Below are positions 48,327-60,245 of a DNA stretch of 64,000 nucleotides, one piece after another. Every line of letters starts with the position of its first letter. Position 1 is the stretch's first letter. This stretch comes from Climacium dendroides (lineage: Eukaryota > Streptophyta > Bryopsida > Hypnales > Climaciaceae). Both the position numbers and the translations under genes were made by a program. The DNA is taken from positions 38,888,555-38,952,554 of the forward strand of contig OX467083.1 of the NCBI GenBank assembly GCA_950106755.1. The letters run 5' to 3'. The notes beneath the pieces are model-generated. The model saw only the letters and a list, made by a program, of their open reading frames with translations, did no database searches and was not told the origin of the DNA.

Positions 48327-48449
48327 GCCTTACAACAGCACAAACAAACAAACAAAAAAAGTTTGTAAGTTATTATAGCCTTACAAACAAACAAAAAGTT
48401 TGTAAGTTTTGTAGCCTTACAAACGAAAAAAAGTTTGTAAGTTTTATAG
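48327..48449 (+). repeat. 36-bp tandem repeat, each unit carrying a 9-bp inverted repeat
   Basis: Units at 48378-48413 and 48414-48449, plus a longer leading unit from 48327. The complete units read GCCTTACAAAC...GTTTGTAAG, so CTTACAAAC and GTTTGTAAG pair around an A-rich loop. Repetition gives a row of small potential hairpins. Confidence 0.9.
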
Positions 48450-48980
48450 GTTTTTGAAAAAGTTCATAAGTCAGATACCTGCAACAAAGTTATGAAACCT
48501 TTGCTGCAGGCATAGCTTCTTCCACTTGTCCCCCCCCAACAACTGTGTGATGAAAAGTGGTCTGATACTTGGAAGACAAGGTTAACAACTGTGGGCACAA
48601 TTGGGGACAATAAAAAGAATAGTTGGGAACATCATGTCATGCTGATGATGACAGGGGGTGCCTTTGTCAACAGGAAAACTTTTTGAAAAGAAAGAATTTT
48701 TTTGGGGAAAAAAAAAGAAGGAACTGAGGAGGCACAGCACTCATGATCAGTCAGCTCAAGCAGAAGAACAACTGTAAGTGAAGTTTGTTTGTTTTTGTTT
48801 GCTTTTTTTAAGAAAAAAAAATGCTCCCCAGTTGAACGTGGTGTGGTGTGAAATAATAAAACTGCTTGGAATATGTAGAAAAGGGTTTCCTCTCACTGGT
48901 TCCGTGCACTGTACTGTTTCCCATTCAATGGGGATTTGTCCATGTGTTTCAAATAGTGTTATAATCATAAGAAGACCTTG
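48450..48980. other. Intergenic, nothing recognised
   Basis: Short similarity to 3560-3625 (GTTTCCC..., TTGTCCATGTGTTT) near 48915-48955 hints at another dispersed repeat. No gene was found. Confidence 0.35.
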
Positions 48981-49399
48981 TATGGTAGTATGCTCTAAAA
49001 GCGACCATTTAAGGGCTGGTCCGCCTTTTTTTTTTATAGGTTTGCATGGGCAAAAGTATTTTTATATCGTTTTTCAGAGAAAGAAGAATAGACACGGAAT
49101 GCAACACAAGTGGTTTTGTGTTATTCGGAGCATTATTGAATTACTTATCAATTTTCAAAAGATTAAGGACATAGGCACCTATTTGTGACTGTACGTCTCC
49201 CCAAATCTGTCCACTTGCAACTTGTAAAAAGATGTGCAGATTCAAAGACTATGATTGGCTCTTGCAGTAGAAAAATAATTTTTCCTAGATGCGTTCAACT
49301 GCTAAAGTAATCCAATTCAAGGATTACCTCATCTCCATTCTGCCCCTAAAGATAGGGTCCATTTGAAGGAGATGGTCTGTTTTGCAGCACACTACCATA
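48981..49399 (+). mobile_element. TA-flanked MITE, GGTAGT family, copy 3
   Basis: A 419-bp unit, TA-TGGTAGTATGCTCTAAAAGC...GCACACTACCA-TA, collinear with 43771-44185. The outermost TIR base differs from the other copies but remains paired at the two ends. Non-coding; the 136-codon frame across 48778-49188 is incidental. Confidence 0.92.
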
Positions 49400-49767
49400 T
49401 CACCAAAAAACTTGATCTCCTTGGTGCATGATGTGTTATTGTGTATTGAAAATTGAAATAATCATCAGCTTCTACATAAATAAAACAATATGTGTGTAAT
49501 ATCCGAGATTCCTACAATAGTTTTTTTTTTTCCAAGTAGCTTTTAGTGTAACTTTTGATTTGGCCATTCTACCTATAATTTTTTTTTATCCGTGCAAAGG
49601 GGATACATGTCTACACTTTGTGTCAAAATTTTGAGAAGATCCATTTGACATTTGTTGCTTTGAGAGCTAAGTTTTTTCCAAGTCTCAACTTTGAAAATTC
49701 AGAGAAATTACAAGGATGGCATTCCTATTTCGGAGAAATTGTATACACTTCCGACTGAATATACAAA
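49400..49767. other. Intergenic, nothing recognised
   Basis: No feature could be supported. Confidence 0.4.
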
Positions 49768-49908
49768 GAGCAGGCTTCTATGTGGAGTCGAGGGCTGGTA
49801 GAACCTGCCAATCATGGGTGAAATGGGCATCCCTGTTTTTCAAGAATGCTCATTTGATCGATGATTGTCAGGCTCCACCAACCCCCGACTCCACATGGAA
49901 GCCTGCCC
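49768..49908 (-). ncRNA. miRNA-precursor-like hairpin (candidate)
   Basis: Arms 49768-49830 and 49845-49908 pair over 63 positions with 11 differences around a 14-nt loop. The best stretch is GGCTTCYATGTGGAGTCG. Several differences become G:U pairs if the minus strand is transcribed. Total length (141 nt) and loop size fit plant MIRNA precursors. No conserved miRNA family was recognised. There are no TIR/TSD signs of a MITE, but an inverted duplication of a gene fragment is an alternative. Confidence 0.4.
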
Positions 49909-50182
49909 AAATATGTGCCCATAAATTTTGGATGAGTCATCAAAAGTGGTGGATGAAGGTAGCCTTAGCACTTGAATGAAGATCACTTTATGGGCTGCCC
50001 CAAAATAAGTGAAATACCCTCTTCCCCCCCTGGTCTCCATCAATGCAACATGAACATCAGTAAGTTACATCTGCTCTGACAGAAGACAAACAGTTTTTCA
50101 TGTTTATTTTTTTATTAAAACAAAAAATACTTACAACAAATGGGAAATAATTTATTGCAAGAGAAGTGACAACAAACCCAAG

Positions 50183-50404
50183 GGCCAGCTCATTGCCCCG
50201 GCTAGGGTTAATTGTGAGAAAAAGCCCCCTATTTTTTGCCATGATTTTTTATTTTTCAACATCGTCCCTAGCTAATTTGGGTCCGCTGATTGCAAATCTT
50301 AATTCAGAATTTGCAAAAAAATTCATCTGATTGCAGATAAAAAATTCCACAGCGTTTTCCCCAGGGGTAAAATGGGGCAATGAGGGGTCAGTGCACCCTG
50401 GCCC
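50183..50404. mobile_element. MULE-like MITE copy 2, with 9-bp TSD
   Basis: GGCCAG...CTGGCCC bounds the unit. AAACCCAAG is directly repeated at 50174-50182 and 50405-50413, the 9-bp duplication typical of Mutator-like elements. CATTGCCCC and GGGGCAATGAGGGGTCAGTG match the TIR of the element at 23535. The left TIR lacks about 14 bp present on the right. Non-coding. Confidence 0.85.
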
Positions 50405-51540
50405 AAACCCAAGCTACCAAGGTAGATCAGCCCATTAACATCCACATGTTCTATCTAGGTATCTTGGAGAAGCTATTTGTTAACTCAAATATTTTTCAGG
50501 GATTGAAAAATTTGGCTGAAGAAACCATTTGCAAATAGAATGAAGATATTTCAACAAGAAATGAATCTTTTATGATTTTTCAAATTTTGTTGTGACTAAA
50601 TTGGTAAAGTGTGTGGAGATCCATTAGCTAAATCACATGCTAACGTGGCCCCTCTCCAAGTGCATTGTCATGATGTTAAAGGATTGGTAAGATTGTATTG
50701 TCATAATGGATGGGTGATTGACGTAAATGGGATGGTCCAATAGATGTCAAAATTGGATGACTGGCGGTATTGGGTTGTTCTTTCTTTAAAGAAAATAGAA
50801 CAAGGCCCATCATAATAGTTGTTTGCTTGGAGGTGTAAATATAGAATAAAATCTTAATTGAAAGAGAAGACAATTCAATGTGTTTAGAGTGCACATAAAT
50901 CTTACCTTGTAGTCATTTTAAAAAAATAACAAACTTAAGTTGAATTCAAATTCAAATGCACTTTGGGATAAGAATTGAAACAGAGGCCCAATGAAGAATG
51001 ACATTGATGAATTCAATTTTAGGATATTTCTATTGCAACAATCATCGTCATACTACTAAAATCACAAGGCATTTCGTAATATCACATTTTACATTGTGTG
51101 ATATTATAGAGGTCCAATCCTTCTATAATATCACATTTTTACACAATATAATATTATAAAGTTCAAACGGCCATTTCACCTTTGTAATATCACAAAGTGT
51201 AAAATGTACACCAAAGTGCATTTGAAGCATTTTTACATTCTAAATTTCCATCAAGGCTATGCTGATTTGAATGTTCTCAATTCTAATGTTCTTTTCTTAC
51301 TACCAAAAGATTTGAAGCTTTGTTAGATTGAAGCAATTTTGGATTCTATAACAAAGTATTTACAAAGTCTTTGCAATTTAACAAATTGACATTTTAATTC
51401 TTTAATTTTGATCACCATTGTTTGTAAGTGAAGAAATATATTAAGTGGTGGTGTTTTTGAGTTCAACAATACCTTCAAGGTATTTTCTTTACATTTGTTT
51501 TGAGCAAACTTGAATTCATGATAGAATGCTGATTTGAACA
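50405..51540. other. AT-rich intergenic with small TAATATCACA palindromes
   Basis: Around 51075-51200, AATATCACATTTT and its inverted form GTGATATTATA recur three or four times. No gene or mobile element end was found. Confidence 0.4.
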
Positions 51541-53820
51541 TTGAGTTTCATTTGAACAATTTGAGTGTAATTTGAGCTTCAATCTAATCTAATTTCAAAA
51601 GATTGATGTAATTAAAGCCAATTTGGAGCAATTGGAGCATTCTTGGAGCAATTTGACTTAATGTGAGCAACTTAAGCTTCATTTGAACAATTTGAGTGTA
51701 ATTTGATTTTCAATTTAATTCAATTTCAAGAAATTGACGTAATTGTAGCCAATTTGGAGCTATTATAGCATTCTTAGAGTAATTTGATCTAATTTGAGCT
51801 TAATGTGATCAATTTGGCCTAATTTGACTTAATGTGATCAATGTGGCCTAATTTGATTTAATGTGATCAGTTTGAGCTTCATTTGAACAAATTGAGTGTA
51901 ATTTGAGCTACAATAAACTTAATTTCAAGAGATTAACGTAATTAGAGCCAATTGGAACAATTGGAGCATTTTTAGAGCAATTTGACCTAATTTGACCTAA
52001 TTTGAGCTTAATGTCAACAATTTGACCTAATGTGATCAATTTGAACATCATTTGAATAATTTGAGTGTAATTTGAGCTTCAATTTAATTGAATATCAAGA
52101 ATTTGACCTAGCAATTTTTTGAACAATTTGACCTAATTTAACTTAATTTCATCTCAATGTTCACAATTTGACCTAATGTTCACAATTTGAGCATCATTTG
52201 AACAATTTGAGTGTAATTTGAGCTCCAATTCAATTGAATTTCAAGAGTTTAAATTAAATAGAATCTAATAAAAGCAATTGAAGCAATTTTTGTCGCAACC
52301 TAAATGACCTCCAATAGCTTCTAGCAGCTCCCTAGGTTCAACACAACCCACTTACAGCGTCACTTAGTCACCAACTGCCTAATACTGCACATGCCAAGTA
52401 CACACAATGTTAGTTCCCATTTCCAACTCATATGCCAAGTCCCAGTCACCGGGACTACTAGCACACACTCCCATCGTGACATTGAGCATGTCACTTAGTA
52501 ACATAGGGCGGAACTTCCACCTTAATGTGCAAAGACCCATGATGGCACTACTCACTATGGTCCTAACCACCTTTGGGTGTCACCCCACTCTATGCTAGCC
52601 CTTTTTGCATTTGCTACTCATCCACTAGAAGTAACCGGTGCTCACAACTCGGGACACATCCAAGGAGGCCTAGCAAGGAGCGGGACTTCACTCAACCGAT
52701 GCCACGGGACACACACAAGTGTCCTACGGTGCTTTGAAGTGGTGGTGAAGTCACCACCAACAACCATGAATCACTGGGACTCATCAAGGCTTCAAGAGGG
52801 AGTGAGGAGGGAGACCAACCCCTCCTATAGTACTCTCTGTGGTATTCGGCAGATCCCCCGTCCTTGGTCAAAGGAAGTCCTTGGATAACTTTGAGTTGTG
52901 GAAGACCACCCACTTTCAACCCAAATCGCCAAGTTAAGTCACCATTTGGACTTCCGAACTTCCGAACTTCCAACCGGTGTAACTTTGCGCTCAGAGCTCC
53001 AAATCCAACATGCAAGCCCATTTTAGACATCTACGCGACGAGTAGATGCCGATGGACTTCTCACTCGTCCCATTTGTACAAGTTCTCGCAAAGTTATGGC
53101 CCTCTAAAGATTCGGATGCACTGGGGGAGGCGTCATGCCTTCACCACGGCTCTTCTTTTGGCCATAACTTTTGACTCATGTCTTAGAACCTCGTAATGCT
53201 TGTCATTATAAGTTCTTTGTGTTCATAGCTTTCCAATGATATGCCACATTCCATACTTTCTTGAGGGATTCATTAAGAATCCCTCACACCTAGCCTTCAA
53301 GTGTCCCGGCGCCCCCGGGACCCAGTCAACTTTGAACGGCCATAACTTTTAGCTCACAACTCCAAATTGTGCGTTCTTTGCGCCATTAGAAGCATATTGT
53401 CAAGAGCTTTTCAAGAATGTATGACACTCTCATGTCCACTTCAAAATCAGGGCGCCATTGCGCCTTGTTTGATTGGGAATCTCTCCATTCTCCCTACCTA
53501 GTCTATTGCAAGGCTTGGGAAGTCACCCCAAGGTCCCCCTTTGCGCACTAAGGTTCATTGGACATCCCAAGTAGATAGGGGCGTGACAATTTTTGGAACA
53601 ATATGACCTAATTTTACTTTAATGTTCACAATTTGACCTAATGTTCACAATTTGAGCTCTAATCTAATTGAATTTTATAGGATTTGATCTAATTAGAGAT
53701 TAATAGGAGCAATTGAAGCATTTTTGGAGCAATTTTGATCTAATTTCATTTTAATGCCAACAATTTGACCTAATTTCTTCATAATGTCAACAAAGGAATT
53801 TGACTTAATGTATATGTTTT
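51541..53820 (+). repeat. Degenerate tandem array rich in AATTTGA words, split by a solo LTR
   Basis: The phrase TGAACAATTTGAGTGTAATT starts units at about 51553, 51688, 51885, 52055 and 52199 (spacing 135-197 bp). Inner words such as GCAATTTGACCTAATTTGA and TTAATGTGATCAATTTG are shared. The array resumes directly after the LTR (53589-53800). It looks satellite-like but irregular, built from ~10-20 bp sub-words. Confidence 0.8.
52291..53588. mobile_element. Solo LTR, 1298 bp, with 5-bp TSD
   Basis: Begins TGTCGCAACC and ends GGGGCGTGACA, ends similar to plant Ty3/gypsy LTRs. It is flanked by ATTTT at 52286-52290 and 53589-53593. Its base composition is far less AT-rich than the array it interrupts. 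Removing it and one ATTTT restores the array phrase GCAATTTTTTGGAACAAT, matching GCAATTTTTTGAACAATT near 52109. No internal retrotransposon domain exists, as expected after LTR-LTR recombination. Confidence 0.88.
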
Positions 53821-56226
53821 TTTTTTATGTATAGTGGAAAATTAGAGTGGGAGTGCTTGGAACACAATGGAGCATATTCAAAGGGTGCAAGTTTTTGAAG
53901 CACAAGTTCTATAAGTAAGTCTTCAACTTTTTTTCTACATTTGTACGCTAGGAATGTTTTTTTAGGGTTTATGGTTTAAGAAATTATATTCCTATTTCTA
54001 ACCCTAATTTTTTAGATTCAGCGTTACATTCATTCTATCTTTTAGGGATTTTAGGCTTTGTTGTTTAGAAATTTGTATTCCTATTCTAAATCCTTATTTT
54101 TATAATTGAAAGATTTCTATCCTAATTTGAACTTGTGATTGTTATTGATCATAAACTATGATTCAAGCTTTTACTACAACTGATAACTATGTGGATGTCA
54201 ATGTCGATGGCATTGGATCCATATGCATTTAATGTCAAAAGTATTTGACATTTTGTTTTAGAAAAAAGGCTACTATTTGTTGTTATAATGGTAAAATTTC
54301 CAACAAACATGTTAATCATCCCATTATCCATCCAGTGCTCCATGAACTTTTTATGGGTAATACTTCTGAGTCTTGAGGGTTTCTAAAACCTATCAGAATA
54401 TATTATCAAGCTTTTGTCTTTACAAGTATGTGTAATAAGTTTCAATTTAGGTAAGCCAAAAAGTGAGGGATATATACATTTCATGTGAATGGAAAGTTAT
54501 GCCACCATATTAGAAATTTAAAGTTTGAACTAGACTATAATGTAAGATTTGCACAAATTTACTTTTTAAATGATGATTTACAAATAAATTGTTAGATAAA
54601 GATCTTTGATAATCTTGATTGCAACATCGTAAACACCATCCAAGAAGTTTTAGAATCGGTTAATGCATTAATTCGTGGTTTCAAATCTTCACGTGATGTC
54701 CTTTTGAGAGGACACAATGTGGGACTTTGTATATCTGGTGAGACTCATGTTGGAGAACATTGTCGAGGATACAACCAACCCGTCATTCTTGAAATTGCCA
54801 TTGTTGTTTTTGACGAACAATACATGGAATCTGGACGTGATATTATTTTTCACCAACGTGGAAAAGAATTACAAAAAATTAGGAAAATTCATCCTTTTTA
54901 TGATGTATTGTTTTATCTATTGTTATTTCTTGAAGGGCAATACAAATGGTCACCTACTTTTCAAGGAAATACAGAGTGACTTTAAAGTCATTTGTCCAAT
55001 ATATACTTCAAAAGCAACCTAAGACTAATGTACTACATAGAGTTGGAAGATTATTCCAACATTATGTAGTAGATCAATATTTGTGTGTAGGATACAAAAA
55101 TTTAAGCAAAACTTTGTGCTGAATGCTATCAAGGGATTGTAGATGCTTTGCAAAAAGACAATGGAGCACACATTGGGTGTCGCATTGTTTTATCTACAAT
55201 ATTTACTGGTTCTCCTAGATATATGCAAAACCTTTTTTAAGATAGTATGATTTTGGTTAGAGGTTTAGATAAATTAGATTTGTTTATCATGATGACATGC
55301 AATCCAATTTGGCCTGAGATTATGGATGGGTTTGGTCCAAATCAAACCCCTCTGAATCGTCTAGATGTAGTTGCATGCATCTTTGAGCTTAAATTAAAAG
55401 TCATGATGGAAAAAATCACAAAAAAAGTGTGTTAGGAGAGACAATTGTTTTTTTGTTATACTATTCAGTTTCAAAAGCGAGGTCTCCCTCATGCTCATAT
55501 TTTATTTGATTAAAAAAAATGGTCAATGATTGTGATGTTATAGATAGATTCGTATGTGTTGAGATTTCAGATGTAGATAGACAACCATTGTTTTATGTGG
55601 TGCTTGCAAAACACATGATGCACAGTCCACGTGATTTGGACAATCTCAATTGTCCTTGTATAGAAGACGATAGATATTCAAAGAACTATCCTATGCAAGC
55701 TTAAAATACCACTAAGGTTTGATGGTAATGATTATATTTTGTACCGTCGCTAAAATCACAGTATGTTGAAAAATGCACACAAGGTCAAATTGTCCAGTTG
55801 AACAATCAATGAATTGTACTATACAACCTATATTTGATAAACTATTTTAATTACTATATTAATATAGAGATTTACAGTTCAATAAAACTGTTAATTACTT
55901 CTACAAATATATTTTTAAGGGTCCAAATTGTGGCATGGTAGAGACCGATGAGGTAATAGATGAAATTAAGGACTTCTTAGAGGGCCGCTATGTAGTTGCT
56001 TAAGAAACATGTTGAAAATTCTTTGGTTTTGAAACTAACAAGAGTCATAGTATTTGTCGTTTACCAGTTCATCTTTTTAACTAGTAGTATATCACCTTTC
56101 ACAAAGGTACATCTCTGCAATTGGTGATTGATCAAAATATTGAGACTAAACTCACGAAGTTTTTTGAGCTCAATTGTCGTATTCGTGATTTGATTGCGAT
56201 TTATAATCAAAGTAATTATATGTTTA

Positions 56227-57517
56227 CACTAGAAGAAAAATGTGTCCGTTGCAACCCACTGAGATGTGACTATGTGTCCTATACAACTGAGATGCGACTG
56301 TAGCCCTCTGTATTTGCACCAAATTTCACGTGTATGTAGTTGTAGTCGCAAAGTAGTCGGAAAATGAAGAATAGGGTTACAATATTGTAACAGAAGAACT
56401 GACATGAGGTATTCTACATCCAGTATTCATCGCAGTTGTCCATGTGGACAGCTATCCGCGAAGTAGAGTCCACCGTGGAAAAATGCAATCGCTCTGATTA
56501 CAGGCTGCAACTAAAAACTAGAAGATTGCAACTTAGAAATGACTCAAATGCAACTAGGAATCAACTATAATGCAACTAGAGCCCGACTACAGTGCAACTA
56601 AAAAACAATTCAAATGCAACTAGAGAACAAGTGCAATGCGTTTAAAACATGACTGAAAATCGATTCAATTGTCCCATATCGATTGTCAAGAATACCATCA
56701 GTTTGAACAGATAAGAATGGTAAGTTATAGCATTCTTGTGTAATGAATTTTGATAGTGAAATTCTAATATTTATATATTTTGTAGATTTTTACACTTTGT
56801 AGATTTCTATAATTTGTAGATTTCTATAATCTACAACTCTATAAATTATAACCAAGTCGCAAACTAGTTGCAAACCAGTTGTATGTCAATCGCAAACCAG
56901 TTGCACACTAATCGCAAACGAGTTGCACATCAATCGCAAACTAGTTGTAAACCAGTTGTACGTCAATCGCAAACTAGTTGTAAACCAGTTGTACGTCAAT
57001 CGCAAACTAGTTGCACACTAGTCGCAAATGAGTTGCACATCAATCGCAAACTAGTTGCACACCAATTGCAAACTAGTTGTATGTCAATCGCAAACCAGTT
57101 GCACTCTAGTCGCAAACGAGTTGCACATCAATCGCAAACTAGTTGTACACCAATTGTAAACCAGTTGTATGTCAATCGCAAATCAGTTGCACTCTAGTCG
57201 CAAACGAATTGCACATCAATCGCAAACTAGTTGCACACCAATTGTATGTCAATCGCAAACCAGTTGCACATTAGTCGCAAACCAGTTGCACACAAATAAG
57301 TGAAATAACTTCCACATTAGCAACCACGTCACAACAGTTCATCGACGAAGTTCTCCATTGCCTATCGAATGACAAACAACCTCGCGATTGCAGTGCAACT
57401 CATGCGACTTGTCCACTGCGACTGCGGACTCCAGAATATCACCAAGTCGCAAACGTCCAATACGACTACAAACCAGTCGCAAACCGCAGTCGCAAAACTC
57501 TGCTTTTTCTTCTAGTG
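56227..57517. mobile_element. Non-autonomous CACTA element, 1291 bp, nested in the Helitron
   Basis: Ends CACTAGAAGAAAAA and TTTTTCTTCTAGTG are perfect 13-14 bp TIRs of the CACTA (En/Spm) class. TTA is duplicated at 56224-56226 and 57518-57520, the expected 3-bp TSD. The left third carries repeated TGCAACTA words (56505-56650); the right half carries inverted TAGTTGCA/CAGTTGTA words, the typical subterminal transposase-binding layout. There is no transposase. The 109-codon frame at 56868-57197 is a translation of the repeats. Confidence 0.95.
56865..57295 (+). repeat. Short tandem repeats inside the CACTA element
   Basis: About 20 units of a ~20-bp motif GTTGYAYRYCAATCGCAAAC, with CTAGTTG/CCAGTTG/CGAGTTG junction variants, arranged partly as ~60-80 bp higher-order units. 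These lie subterminally, where CACTA transposase-binding repeats are known to sit. Confidence 0.9.
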
Positions 57518-59366
57518 TTATTTGATATATGGATCTTCTATTCTATTATAAGTGGGATGTGAAAAAGAACATGTGGGAAAGAAAACAACGTAAAGTAAAA
57601 AAATTTGGTAGAGTAAATATGATTCCTATAAGTACTGAATTATTTTACTTGCATTTGTTGTTGATTCATGTTGAGGCACCAACTTCATTTGATGACCTAT
57701 TTTCTTTTTAAGATATAGTTCATTCAACATATTAAAGCCACTTGTATTGCAATAAGGCTTTTGCAAGATGATGCTAACAATTGGGACAATTGTCTTCAAA
57801 AAACATTTTTCATTGCCTTACTTAAACAGATTTGGTGGTTATTTACAATGCTTCTTGTATTTGGATAACTGTTGAATCCTCTTAACTTACTTAAAAAGCA
57901 TCTTGATGCTATATCTGATGATTAGTGTGATAATCCAAACCACTATTCTAGAGTTTTTTTATCTACTAAAGAGTATTTGTCATCTTCAAATAAACGCATT
58001 GTAGATTTTTTTTACATTCAAGATTTGAATGAGTTTGATTATTTAAATATTGTTGATGTGAATAGACTCAATGAAGAGCAATGTATTCTTTTTAATGTAG
58101 TAATTTTTTCTGTTTTAGAACCTCGTTTTCTAAATAAGAGTTTTTTTTCATGAATGGGCTTGGTAGAACTAGCAAGATTTTTATGTATAATATCATATTA
58201 GATTATTTTCATGGTTGTGGTGTCAAATGTATGGCAATGACAACAAGTAAAATAGTCACTTGCTTTTTGTATGAAGGATGAACGACGTATTTGTCTCTTA
58301 TCATTTTATAACATACATTAGTACCAATTTTTATTGGCTCAAAGTTTGCGTGAAGTGCAATTGATTGTACTTAATGAAGCTTGTACTTGACATCGATTTA
58401 TGATAGAAGCTGTAAATAGATTTTTGAAAGATATTCGAAGTTTAGATTGTTCAAATAGTGGGCTTGTAGTTTTATATGGTGGTGATTTTCACTAAACTTT
58501 GCCCGTTGTTGTACATAGAGGCCGCCAACAAATCGTTAAGGCTTGTTTGTGACGTTCATATTTGTTTTTATTGATGCAACATTTTCATTTACAAAGTCAA
58601 CCAGACTTTCAACGATTTTTGTTAAATATTGGTGAGGACAAAACCGGTTCAGAGGTAGATTTACCTTTAAGAATAGTTGCGGTTGGAAACTTTGTAGATG
58701 GTCTCATTAATGCTATTTTGGATCATCCGGTTGATTTTTCTGAGCGTGTCATTTTGGCTATGTGAAATGATGATGCTTAAGAAATCAATTGGAAAATCAC
58801 TAATTGTATGTCTGATGATGTACATCAATGTTTTAATGTTGATTATGTGCATGAAAATGATGAGCATGTCCATCATTATTTGGTAGAGTTTTTTAATTCA
58901 TTACAATTCAACGGTTTGCCTCCTCACCAATTAAATCTAAAATGTAATCAATATATCATGTTGCTAAAGAACTTGAATCCAACAAAGGATTTATGCAGTG
59001 GTAGTCACTTGCATGTTTTATAAGTGTCTCCCATTGTATTATTGTGTGAAATTGTGAAAGGGCACCATCGTGATCAAGAAATATTGATTCCAAGAATTAC
59101 ACATCATACAATAATAGTTGCTTACCATTTATACTTTGTTGGAGACAATTTTCTATTATTAGTGCTTTTGCTATGACAATCAATAAATCACAAACCCAAT
59201 CATATGACCGAGTTGGCATTTATCTTCGCAATGAAGTATTTAACCATGGTCAATTATATGTGTCTATGCTCGTGGTAGACATCTTGCAAACATTAAAGTT
59301 ACTAATGACAATTCAAATGCCATGAGAACAGTAAAAAATGTGGTTTATCATGAGTTTTTTACATGA

Positions 59367-60245
59367 CATTGTCATAGAGATTCCTACATATATTTACATC
59401 TGAATCAAGTGGATGAAAAAGTTAAGAGTTTGTTTCAAACTCTGCATGTTTAGGGTTTATGCATGCTTCAGTAACATCCCCTTCTATCCAATTACATTCT
59501 TTTGGTATTTATCATTATTTCATTATCTCAATTGAGACAACCTACCATATCAATAAATATGTAGCCATTTTGCTACATTCTTTTATAGCCAATGGAAGGA
59601 TATTTCAATGCATGCACCTTTGGATGCAATCCATGTATAAAATTTATCACTTTTCTTTGAGAATATGCAAATATACAAAGATTCTAATGTATAAAATTTA
59701 ACTTGGATATATATTTTTTCTTTTATTTAGATTGCAATATATTCAAATGATTATGAAGATTTTTATAATTTTTATTTGAATCTTTTATTGAAATTAGAAT
59801 CATTATTGTTATTCTATATGTTAATAGGTGAAGATTATGCATGTTCTTTAATTGTAAAGATTTTGATTTGAAAATATTAGAATTACTCTACATTTCATTG
59901 TATGTATGTATATTTGTAAATTATTATATGAAGGTTAATAATTTTTTAATTGAAGATTTTCTTGAAATTGAAACTATTGCTCTACATATTCAAATGTGAA
60001 GATTTACATTTTTTACTTACTTAATTTTTTTTATTGCAATGTTTTCATGTTTGCAAAGATTTTTTGTGAAAATTATGATATAAATATTTTCTTTAATTAG
60101 TTTCTATTGCACATTATATGTATTTTCAAATAATATTGTATGAAGATGTCAATATTTTCATTTAAAGATTATACATACTTTATTAATCTGCATTCTATTA
60201 CATGAGAAATTGATGAAAGTAATATAGTTAATGCATAGCAAAGCA
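59367..60245. other. Helitron 3' non-coding region
   Basis: AT-rich DNA between the RepHel relic and the candidate 3' terminus. The only long frame (59459-59701, 80 codons) has no domain. No other insertion was recognised. Confidence 0.45.

Larger units (their letters stand above)
54230..59366 (+). pseudogene. Helitron RepHel fossil (rolling-circle Rep + Pif1-type helicase), split by a CACTA element
   Basis: Conserved plant Helitron blocks follow in order despite many stops and frameshifts. A CCYNGKISNKHV-type N-terminus is at ~54290; GRDIIFHQRGKELQKIRKIH is at ~54832. The HUH motif is intact as QFQKRGLPHAHIL at 55467-55505. DEIKDFLEGRYVVA at ~55959 is the Rep tyrosine block, with Phe at the first position and a stop soon after. 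KLTKFFELNC precedes the insertion; FYLHLLLIHVEAPTSFDDL follows it. The helicase has a ruined Walker A (GLGRTSKI, 58156-58179), NEAC for DEAP, and GGDFH-stop-TLPVV at ~58481. EFFNSLQFNGLPPHQLNL and FNHGQLYVSML complete it, with a NVVYHEFFT end at 59366. Without the insert it spans about 1280 codons, near the family's usual size. Non-functional. Confidence 0.93.

Noticed and set aside
56868..57197. 109-codon frame with a periodic QTSC/RKRVAHQS peptide
   Set aside because: It is a direct translation of the short tandem repeats inside the CACTA element, and the element interrupts a Helitron relic; no protein family matches.
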